Shown here in pieces: positions 7,110 to 12,422 of a stretch of DNA of 16,037 bases (the first letter of the stretch is position 1; every line of letters begins with the position of its first letter). Made by a program: the position numbers and the translations under genes. The DNA comes from Nitrospirae bacterium RBG_13_39_12 (GTDB lineage Bacteria; Nitrospirota; Thermodesulfovibrionia; Thermodesulfovibrionales; SM23-35), in NCBI GenBank assembly GCA_001805125.1, contig MHEF01000062.1, forward strand, positions 2,720 to 18,756, given 5' to 3'. The notes beneath the pieces are model-generated. The model ran no database searches, had not been told where the DNA came from, and saw only the letters and a program-made list of their open reading frames with translations.

Positions 7110-8079
7110 GACAATGCTGGCGATCTTGAAGGTTCTTGATAAACAAGATGATACAATCCTTGGATCGAGGGAGATATCAAGACAGTTAAAATCACACGGG
7201 ATACAGCTTACAGAAAGGACTGTAAGATATCATCTAAGGATACTTGATGAGAGGGGCTTTACAAAAGTATTCGGCAAGGAAGGCAGAATGATTACACAAA
7301 AAGGCAGGGAAGAACTTTCGCAGGCCCTCGTGTCTGAAAGGGTTGGTTTTGTAATAAGTAAGATAGAGACGCTCTCTTATCTTACAAATCTTGATCTTAA
7401 GAAGAAAGAAGGTGAAATAATCCTTAATGTGTCTTATTTCCCCGAGAAATATTTTAAAGAGGCAATACGTATAATGAAGCCAGTCTTCTCTTCACCATAT
7501 ATCATGTCTGATAATGTTGTCCTGCATAGAAGCGGCGAAAAGATAGGTGATATTGTTGTGCCCAAAGGACAGGTAGGATTTGGCACTGTATGCAGTGTGA
7601 CAATAAACGGTATATTTCTTAAGGCAGGAATTCCGGTGTCATCAAAGTTCGGAGGTGTATTGCAGATAGAAAACCATGAACCATCGAGATTCACTGCCTT
7701 AGTAAGCTATGAAGGAACTTCTTTAGACCCGCTTGAGATATTCATAAAAAGCAAGATGACCGATGTAATTAATGCAGTAAAAAACAATAATGGGAAAATC
7801 CTCGCGAGTTTTAGAGAAATACCTATCGTCAGTCTTGAAAAGGCAAAAGAGCTGAGTTTACTGATGAAAGAGAAAGGGATAGGGGGTATTTTACTTATTG
7901 GCAATCCGAACCAACCTCTCCTTGAGATGCCAGTTGCTATGGACAAGGCAGGGATGATAATAGTTGGTGGACTCAATCCAATCGCCGCTCTTGAAGAAGC
8001 GGGTATCACCACTGTGAGCAAGGCAATGTCAACTCTTTACAGATACTCAGACCTTATAAATTTTAAGGAACTTCTATAG
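7102..8079 (+). CDS. nrpR: NrpR-like transcriptional regulator (winged helix + one NrpR/DUF128 domain)
   Basis: From the ATG at 7102 (8-nt overlap with the upstream gene) the protein has 325 residues. Residues ~1-70 form a winged helix with a TERTVRYHLRILDERGF recognition region. Residues ~80-325 are one NrpR regulatory domain (DUF128), recognisable from VCSVTINGIFLKAGIPV, FGGVLQIE and the C-terminal VGGLNPIAALEEAGI. In methanogens NrpR represses nitrogen-assimilation genes and is released by 2-oxoglutarate; some archaeal forms carry two such domains, this one only one. NrpR homologues are known in some bacteria. Its place at the end of an operon that starts with a glutamate-synthase-like gene suggests autoregulation tied to nitrogen or 2-oxoglutarate status; this is inference. 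The start lacks a strong ribosome binding site and probably depends on coupling. Confidence 0.85.
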   Translation: MNKTMLAILKVLDKQDDTILGSREISRQLKSHGIQLTERTVRYHLRILDERGFTKVFGKEGRMITQKGREELSQALVSERVGFVISKIETLSYLTNLDLKKKEGEIILNVSYFPEKYFKEAIRIMKPVFSSPYIMSDNVVLHRSGEKIGDIVVPKGQVGFGTVCSVTINGIFLKAGIPVSSKFGGVLQIENHEPSRFTALVSYEGTSLDPLEIFIKSKMTDVINAVKNNNGKILASFREIPIVSLEKAKELSLLMKEKGIGGILLIGNPNQPLLEMPVAMDKAGMIIVGGLNPIAALEEAGITTVSKAMSTLYRYSDLINFKELL

Positions 8080-8132
8080 CTTTCCTGTTAAGAAATAGTG
8101 AAGAGACGTGTAAGGCTTTTTACATAAGTATT

Positions 8133-8146
8133 CTTCTAATAAGAAG
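8133..8146. repeat. Short inverted repeat after the nrpR-like gene
   Basis: CTTCT-AATA-AGAAG forms a 5-bp stem with a 4-nt loop, about 55 bp after the nrpR-like stop, and a run of six T follows about 12 nt later. It could be a weak terminator for the operon or an operator for the next unit. A near twin, CTTCTTATTAAGAAG, lies at 9591-9605. The stem is too short and AT-rich for a confident terminator call. Confidence 0.3.
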
Positions 8147-8162
8147 GTTAGAGTTTGCTTTT

Positions 8163-8192
8163 TTGAGAAAAATTTCTTTATTCTAATATATA
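8163..8192 (+). promoter_or_regulatory. Possible sigma-70 promoter for the IscA-like/hemB pair
   Basis: TTGAGA (8163-8168) and TATATA (8187-8192) are spaced 18 bp apart, just before the GGAGGTG ribosome binding site of the IscA-like gene. TAATAT at 8184 is an alternative -10 with 15-bp spacing. AAGTATT at 8126-8132, the reverse complement of part of the repeat at 544-583, lies just upstream. AT-rich sequence makes chance matches likely. Confidence 0.35.
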
Positions 8193-8209
8193 AACTTTTG
8201 GAGGTGATG

Positions 8210-8527
8210 ATGTTTACAATAACAGATAAGGCTGCAGACAAGGCAAAGGCCATACTAACTAATGAAGGCAAAGATAATTGGGGGATCAAGATATTTAGTG
8301 CTGGACAAGGTTGCTGTGGACCTTCTTACGGTCTTGATTTACAGGAAGTGCAGTTACCTACTGATGAGGTCATAGAAAAGAATGGGGTTAAAGTATATAT
8401 AGATAAGCAAATGTCAGAAAATCTTTCTGAAATGAAACTCGACTATTATATTGATGAAGAGAGGGAAGGCTTTGTCTTGAGTGGATCTGCTCCATCTTGT
8501 AGTTCAGGTTGCAGCAGCTGCGGATAA
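8210..8527 (+). CDS. IscA/HesB-like iron-sulfur protein
   Basis: A 105-residue protein starting at ATG 8210 (8207 also possible), placed by GGAGGTG at 8200-8206; the TTG at 8198 overlaps the ribosome binding site and is rejected. The N-terminal ITDKAADKAKAIL helix, the GCCGPSYGLDL segment (Cys35, Cys36) and the C-terminal CSSGCSSCG are typical of HesB/IscA-like proteins of anaerobes. Classical A-type carriers use three cysteines (one internal and a C-terminal CxC) to hold and deliver Fe-S clusters; here there are two adjacent internal cysteines and four in the tail, so binding may differ. The gene lies 17 nt ahead of hemB and downstream of an operon that would need many Fe-S clusters. Family is clear; whether it is a scaffold, a carrier or a different metal binder is not. 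Confidence 0.85.
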   Translation: MFTITDKAADKAKAILTNEGKDNWGIKIFSAGQGCCGPSYGLDLQEVQLPTDEVIEKNGVKVYIDKQMSENLSEMKLDYYIDEEREGFVLSGSAPSCSSGCSSCG

Positions 8528-8544
8528 GAAAATATCATAAACCT

Positions 8545-9516
8545 ATGTTCCCGCTTCATAGATATAGGAGACTGAGGAAAAACGAGGTCATCAGGAAGAT
8601 GGTCAGGGAAACCTCTATTTCTCCTGATGATTTTATTCATCCGCTTTTTGTTACATTTGGCAAAGGTGTGAGAAAAGAAATTTCATCTATGCCGGGATGT
8701 TTTCAGGAATCTGTAGACAGAATAGTAAAAAACGCCAAAGAGGTTTATTCCCTTGGCGTACCTGCAGTATTACTCTTCGGTATACCTGAACACAAAGATG
8801 AAATCGGTTCAGGCGCATACGATGATCATGGGGTTGTTCAGAATGCGATAAAGGCTATTAAGGATAAGGTTCCCGGACTTTTTGTAATTACCGATGTATG
8901 CATGTGCGAATATACAAGCCACGGTCACTGCGGTGTTATTAAGGATGGAGAGGTACAGAACGATCCGACTCTTGAATTACTTTCAAAAGAGGCTGTTTCA
9001 CATGCAAAGGCAGGAGCAGACATGGTTGCTCCGTCAGATATGATGGACGGAAGGGTTAAGGCGATCAGGCTTGCACTCGATGAAGAGGGATTAGACGGGA
9101 TTCCAATAATGTCTTATGCTGCTAAATACGCATCTGCATTTTATGGGCCGTTCAGGGAAGCGGCAGAGTCTACCCCGCAATTTGGTGACAGACGTTCATA
9201 CCAGATGGATCCTGCAAATAGGAGGGAAGCGCTTAAAGAAGTGGCACTTGACATAGAAGAAGGGGCGGATATTATTATGATCAAGCCAGCCCTTGCTTAT
9301 CTTGATATTATCTCTGATGTAAAAGATGCCTTTGATGTCCCTGTTGCAGCTTACAATGTAAGCGGGGAATATTCACTTGTTAAGGCAGCAGGTAAACTCG
9401 GATGGATTGATGAAAAACGTATTATGTTAGAAATACTCACATCAATTAAGCGTGCAGGAGCTGATCTAATCCTCACCTATTTTGCAAAAGATGCTGCAAA
9501 GATTTTGAATGCATAA
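8545..9516 (+). CDS. hemB: Delta-aminolevulinic acid dehydratase (porphobilinogen synthase)
   Basis: HemB joins two 5-aminolevulinate molecules into porphobilinogen, the common precursor of heme, siroheme, cobalamin and F430-type tetrapyrroles. The 323-residue product has the usual family length. The N-terminal HRYRRLRKNEVIRKMVRET segment matches the family and fixes the start at ATG 8545 rather than 8509. The two Schiff-base lysines are Lys194 (AAKYASAFYGPFR) and Lys247 (MIKPALAYLD). The metal site DVCMCEYTSHGHC supplies Cys119, Cys121 and Cys129, the zinc-dependent type rather than the magnesium type. No clear ribosome binding site precedes the ATG, and the IscA-like stop is only 17 nt upstream, so translation may depend on coupling. 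No other tetrapyrrole genes are in the window. The protein looks complete. Confidence 0.97.
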   Translation: MFPLHRYRRLRKNEVIRKMVRETSISPDDFIHPLFVTFGKGVRKEISSMPGCFQESVDRIVKNAKEVYSLGVPAVLLFGIPEHKDEIGSGAYDDHGVVQNAIKAIKDKVPGLFVITDVCMCEYTSHGHCGVIKDGEVQNDPTLELLSKEAVSHAKAGADMVAPSDMMDGRVKAIRLALDEEGLDGIPIMSYAAKYASAFYGPFREAAESTPQFGDRRSYQMDPANRREALKEVALDIEEGADIIMIKPALAYLDIISDVKDAFDVPVAAYNVSGEYSLVKAAGKLGWIDEKRIMLEILTSIKRAGADLILTYFAKDAAKILNA

Positions 9517-9590
9517 CCTTTCAAAAATCCTCAATATCCAATTAGTTGACTATTTTTAAAAAATAAAATTGTATGTGAAATCCCATTAAT

Positions 9591-9686
9591 CTTCTTATTA
9601 AGAAGTAACACAAAACATTGGAGACAAAACCCATAAATAAACAATTTTTATGGACTTAAAAGATTAAAGATTATTGTTTATAATCT
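9591..9686. repeat. Three inverted repeats between convergent genes
   Basis: The 190-bp gap between hemB (+) and the methyltransferase (-) is AT-rich and non-coding. It holds the palindrome CTTCTTATTAAGAAG (9591-9605; 7-bp arms around one T), CCATAAA/TTTATGG (9631-9637 with 9647-9653) and AGATTAT-N5-ATAATCT (9668-9686). Any could be a bidirectional terminator for the convergent transcripts, though none has a GC-rich stem. The third is the best hairpin. No small ORF of interest is seen. Confidence 0.4.
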
Positions 9687-9706
9687 GTATAAAAGTCTAT
9701 TCTTTT

Positions 9707-10264
9707 TCAGCTCTTTTTAAGTAAAATCGTCCGACTGCGCCATACTTGAGGATGATTAATAATTTGAAACCTGTTTTGTTGTGCAACAGAAATGGTTATT
9801 TCAAAGTCTTTTTTTGATACATGTCCTTTTGGCTCAGCCACCAATAGCATTCCCGTTGGTTTAAGCGATTTATATATTTCGGAGAAGAACCGGCCTACGT
9901 TTGAAACTTCATGAACGACAGCAAAGGCAAGTGCAAAATCAATCTCTTCATTGAGATTATCCAAGCTAAGAGAATTTTGATGACATATATGTATTTCGAT
10001 TCGATCAATTAAACCTGCCTTCTCTGCCCGTTTCTTGAGTGATTTAATCATCTTCTCCTGGACATCTACACATATGACCTTTCCACTGGAACCAACAATC
10101 TGTGCAATGGGTAGACTGAAGAATCCCATTCCGCAACCTATATCTAATACCTTCATGCCTGAAGTAACGTACCGACTTATTATTTTTTTAGGATTCTGAA
10201 TTAAAGTTCTTAAAGGACTAACCAGAAGATAACCAACCCAAAAAGGACAAACTCTCTTTGCCAT
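9707..10264 (-). CDS. Class I SAM-dependent methyltransferase
   Basis: A 185-residue protein with SAM motif I VLDIGCGMGFFSLP (residues 39-52), an acidic motif II region (VICVDVQEKM, 63-72) and a later VVHEV segment (117-121) in the Methyltransf_11/25 style. The N-terminus CPFWVGYLLVSPLRTLIQNP matches a subgroup of small methyltransferases common in anaerobes. Family members methylate diverse small molecules, and the substrate cannot be read from sequence. It stands alone on the minus strand, facing hemB, so it is a separate transcription unit. It looks complete, though at the short end for the fold. Ribosome binding site is weak (AGGGT about 13 nt upstream). Confidence 0.85.
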   Translation of the reverse strand: MAKRVCPFWVGYLLVSPLRTLIQNPKKIISRYVTSGMKVLDIGCGMGFFSLPIAQIVGSSGKVICVDVQEKMIKSLKKRAEKAGLIDRIEIHICHQNSLSLDNLNEEIDFALAFAVVHEVSNVGRFFSEIYKSLKPTGMLLVAEPKGHVSKKDFEITISVAQQNRFQIINHPQVWRSRTILLKKS

Positions 10265-10287
10265 ATGCTTAGTCTTGACCCTTTTGC

Positions 10288-10319
10288 ATTATAAAAAATA
10301 CTGATCCATACCAGTGGTA
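10288..10319 (-). promoter_or_regulatory. Candidate promoter and operator of the methyltransferase gene
   Basis: On the minus strand TATAAT (10288-10293) is a consensus -10, about 25 bp before the methyltransferase ATG. The -35 position at 17-bp spacing reads CACTGG, a poor match. That place is covered by the inverted repeat TACCA-N-TGGTA (10309-10319). A good -10 with a poor -35 overlapped by a palindrome suggests activator or repressor control. Inference from sequence only. Confidence 0.35.
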
Positions 10320-10557
10320 ATATTTTTTATACGTATCGTTCTCTCTTTGTTGGTTGTAAAGTAGTATGAGAGTCACATGGGTCATTTATGTACGCGTTGT
10401 ATTTAGTAGATACGAATCTCACTAATTCAATATGTATAAAGATTGCAGTATATAATGCATATAATTATATCAAATTATGTTTCTGAAGATTTTTTTTAAT
10501 ACTCCACGATTTATTTACATTGTTTATTCGAAGTTGTTTATTACAGAAAAGAATCCC

Positions 10558-10587
10558 TTGACATCATTATGAGCATATGCCTATAAT
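10558..10587 (+). promoter_or_regulatory. Consensus sigma-70 promoter of the DUF134 gene
   Basis: TTGACA (10558-10563) and TATAAT (10582-10587) are both perfect consensus hexamers, 18 bp apart. The ATG of the downstream gene starts at 10594, seven bases after the -10 box, which is where transcription should begin. The mRNA would then be leaderless or carry only a few bases of leader. There is no ribosome binding site between promoter and ATG. Confidence 0.75.
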
Positions 10588-10593
10588 TATACC

Positions 10594-10887
10594 ATGCCGA
10601 GACCGAAAAAACATCGGTGCGTTAGTTGCAGGCCGGATGCTGCGTATTTCAAGCCAAGAGGTATTCCTCTTATGGATCTCGAAGAAATGTCTATCACAAT
10701 GGACGAACTCGAGGCAATAATGCTTGCTGATTATGATGGTCTTTACCATGAAGATGCAGCAGTCAAAATGAAGATTTCAAGACAGACATTTGGACGAATC
10801 TTACGCGAGGCACATAAGAAAGTGGCGGAATGTCTCCTAAAAGGCAAGGCCTTAAAAATAGAGACCAAAAGAAAAATTGAAAAATAG
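10594..10887 (+). CDS. DUF134 family DNA-binding protein
   Basis: A 97-residue protein that starts MPRPKKHRCVSCRPDAAYFKPRG, the typical opening of the DUF134 family, with Cys9 and Cys12 near the start. Residues ~32-80 form a sigma-70 region-4/HTH-like helix-turn-helix (TMDELEAIMLADYDGLYHED, then MKISRQTFGRILREAHKK). Family members are small, presumed DNA-binding proteins often found near redox or nitrogenase-cofactor-like genes in anaerobes; target and ligand are unknown. The conserved MPRP opening supports this ATG despite the lack of a ribosome binding site, and a perfect promoter abuts it. It is followed by a 101-bp gap and then a decayed zone. Confidence 0.88.
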   Translation: MPRPKKHRCVSCRPDAAYFKPRGIPLMDLEEMSITMDELEAIMLADYDGLYHEDAAVKMKISRQTFGRILREAHKKVAECLLKGKALKIETKRKIEK

Positions 10888-10988
10888 AAATGGATACTTA
10901 TTATTGTAAATCCACTAAGGGATTGAAGTATAGGATATTCAATAGAAATGGCCGGTTAATAATTCATTAAAAAAAGGAAGAACGGTTC

Positions 10989-11225
10989 ATGAAGACAACA
11001 GTCTCTGCGAAAAACCCCACTCTTAAAAAACAGGTCCATAAGAAATCAAAAAGTCCAAAGATAGGTGTAATAATCTGCGATTGCGGCGGTCAGATTTCAG
11101 AAAAGATAGATGTAGATATTCTGGCTAAGAATGCTAATAAACTCGAAAATGTTGTAAAAGTCAAACAGATGTCCAATTTATGCAGCAAAAAAGGCATGTC
11201 TCAGATAAAAAAGGAATTCTCTTAA
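10989..11225 (+). pseudogene. N-terminal fragment of an HdrA-like protein
   Basis: This 78-residue ORF has a basic leader (~1-23), then KIGVIICDCGGQISEKIDVD and later VKVKQMSNLCSKKG. That pattern matches the extreme N-terminus of HdrA/QmoA-like heterodisulfide reductase subunits, which normally continue for several hundred residues with FAD and 4Fe-4S domains. Here a TAA follows at residue 79 and none of the remaining HdrA domains appears downstream in any frame; another coding segment begins 10 bp later. The likely reading is a remnant left after an internal deletion. A functional stand-alone HdrA N-terminal domain is the alternative, supported by a usable GGAAGAA ribosome binding site. Cys32, Cys34 and Cys65 are present (counted in this ORF, approximate). 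Confidence 0.6.
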
Positions 11226-11235
11226 GGGTAGAGGT

Positions 11236-11573
11236 ATGGTAAGGTTTAAAAAATATATCGAGAAAGATATCCGATTGAAGCATGTAAAAGATATAGATAA
11301 ATTAAAGACCTTTGGGATTACACCTTAATATGTACCTGATACACCCGAAGAGTTCGAGGAGTTTGAATTTACTACTGATTTTGGCGAACAAACTATTTCA
11401 ATAGGAGTAGCAATTCTATCTGGTAAGATTAAGAGGGTTATGCTCGTTTTCCTTGATCCTGAAGATCCTGATAGCGTTAAGGTATTAAGTAAATCACAAT
11501 TAGAGGATTTTTTAACATAGAACAGGATAAGATGCTTCTTGAAAACAAGATTGCATCTGGTATTAAACAATGA
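11236..11573 (+). pseudogene. Broken gene of unknown function (nonsense plus frameshift)
   Basis: From ATG 11236 (GAGG just upstream) 30 codons run to TAA at 11326-11328. The same frame then stays open for 63 more codons to TAG at 11518, with coding-like sequence (TPEEFEEFEF, later VMLVFLDPEDPDSVKVL). Just before that TAG is a run of six T (11508-11513). One extra T would shift into a frame reading FFNIEQDKMLLENKIASG and ending at TGA 11571-11573, which overlaps the next gene's ATG in a typical ATGA junction. The original product was probably about 112 residues, in an operon with the hydrogenase protease. I do not recognise the family. The two lesions could be real decay, assembly errors, or (for the TAA) recoding; decay seems likeliest. 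Confidence 0.6.
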
Positions 11574-12022
11574 GGGTCTTGGTTGTTGGCATTGGTAATA
11601 TGCTCCGTTCAGATGACGGAGTCGGTATATCTGTAATCGAAACTTTAAGAAAGGAAAAGCTTAAGGATACAACAGAAATCAGAGAGGGGATATCGGGGGT
11701 TGATATACTCTTTGCAATGATAGGTTACGACAGGGTTATCATAGTTGATGCCATACAGAGCGGGAGCGAACCTGGAACAATACACAGACTTTATTTAGAA
11801 GATCTTGGACATAAAAAGACGCTGCATGCTTTTTCGTCTCACGATGTAAATTTTCTTGCAATGCTTGAATGCGGAAAAGACCTTTTCCCGGGGAAAATAC
11901 CTGAGGATATAATTATTATTGCAATTGAAGCAGAGGACGTAACTACTATATCTGAAAAATGTACACCGAAAGTCGAGAGAGCAGTCCCTGAAGTTGTGCA
12001 TCTGATAAAAGGATTATTGTAG
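11570..12022 (+). CDS. Hydrogenase maturation protease (HyaD/HybD/HycI family)
   Basis: A 150-residue protein of the nickel-dependent endopeptidase family that trims the C-terminus of NiFe-hydrogenase large subunits after Ni insertion. The opening VLVVGIGNMLRSDDGVG is diagnostic. The three nickel-sensing positions of HybD correspond to Asp16 (in SDDGVG; Glu in HybD), Asp60 (VIIVDAIQSG) and His91 (FSSHDVNFL). Length matches the family. The ATG overlaps the TGA of the inferred upstream gene; there is no strong ribosome binding site, which fits translational coupling. No hydrogenase structural gene is in the window, so its substrate lies elsewhere or has been lost. With the HdrA fragment upstream, an ancestral Hdr/hydrogenase (Mvh-type) locus is possible. 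Confidence 0.9.
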   Translation: MRVLVVGIGNMLRSDDGVGISVIETLRKEKLKDTTEIREGISGVDILFAMIGYDRVIIVDAIQSGSEPGTIHRLYLEDLGHKKTLHAFSSHDVNFLAMLECGKDLFPGKIPEDIIIIAIEAEDVTTISEKCTPKVERAVPEVVHLIKGLL

Positions 12023-12113
12023 TTATCCATTGTCGGTGTGGTTAGAATTGTTTAATGTTTTAAGAAATATTTCCGGTATATTGTATAAAAGTATTTAAAA
12101 TCAAAGCTTCGAT

Positions 12114-12187
12114 GCGCCCATAGCTCAGATGGATAGAGCGTCGGACTTCGAATCCGCAGGTCGGGGGTTCAAATCCTCCTGGGCGCG
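12114..12187 (+). tRNA. tRNA-Arg (anticodon UCG)
   Basis: The cloverleaf can be drawn by hand. The acceptor stem GCGCCCA/TGGGCGC (12114-12120 with 12180-12186) has seven pairs. The D stem is GCTC/GAGC, and the anticodon loop CTTCGAA gives TCG at 12148-12150. The T arm is GGGGG-TTCAAAT-CCTCC. The outer anticodon-stem pair is a T-C mismatch, the other four pair. The discriminator is G and CCA is not encoded. It would read CGA and other CGN codons. A clear promoter or terminator is not seen. Confidence 0.93.
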
Positions 12188-12242
12188 CTTAAAATCAACA
12201 GACAGCATTTTGCTCAACGAGTCCTTTTTAAAATAGGAACAC

Positions 12243-12418
12243 TTATGGTCTCATAGCCAAGTCATATAAAATAGGGTATTCGTCTTTAGAAAGAAGTAAG
12301 TCCTCCTTCAACAGTCTCAGTCCCTCCGGAACGAATTTCAGAAAATAATTCTTGCCTTTTATTTTGGAGAGGAAGCCGTATGCACCGAATTATCGGGTTT
12401 AAAAGAAAGGATTCCATA
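12243..12418 (-). pseudogene. Coding remnant (C-terminal piece of an unrecognised protein)
   Basis: On the minus strand, codons from 12389 down to TAA at 12243-12245 read as 48 residues with a normal protein look: FGAYGFLSKIKGKNYFLKF, then a leucine/charge-patterned helix, ending YDLAMRP. There is no start codon and stops lie directly upstream in frame. In the adjacent frame 12418-12389 reads YGILSFKPDN, so a one-base loss near 12390 could join the two pieces. It sits right after the GGDEF gene's stop on the same strand. I do not recognise the family. It is either the tail of a deleted gene or a chance open frame. Confidence 0.4.
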
Positions 12419-12422
12419 TTAA

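Larger units (their letters stand above)
10265..10593. other. Divergent AT-rich intergenic region
   Basis: This 329-bp gap separates the minus-strand methyltransferase from the plus-strand DUF134 gene. Apart from the two promoter candidates at its ends it shows no convincing reading frame, RNA gene or long repeat. Its middle (about 10430-10530) is very AT-rich and could be a curved or upstream-activating region. Confidence 0.5.

Noticed and set aside
8509..8544. Earlier hemB start at 8509
   Set aside because: It overlaps the IscA-like gene's 3' end, and the conserved HemB N-terminus begins at the ATG at 8545.
12187..12420. Rho-independent terminator or attachment-site repeat after tRNA-Arg
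   Set aside because: No GC-rich hairpin with a T run and no repeated copy of the tRNA 3' end was found in the window.
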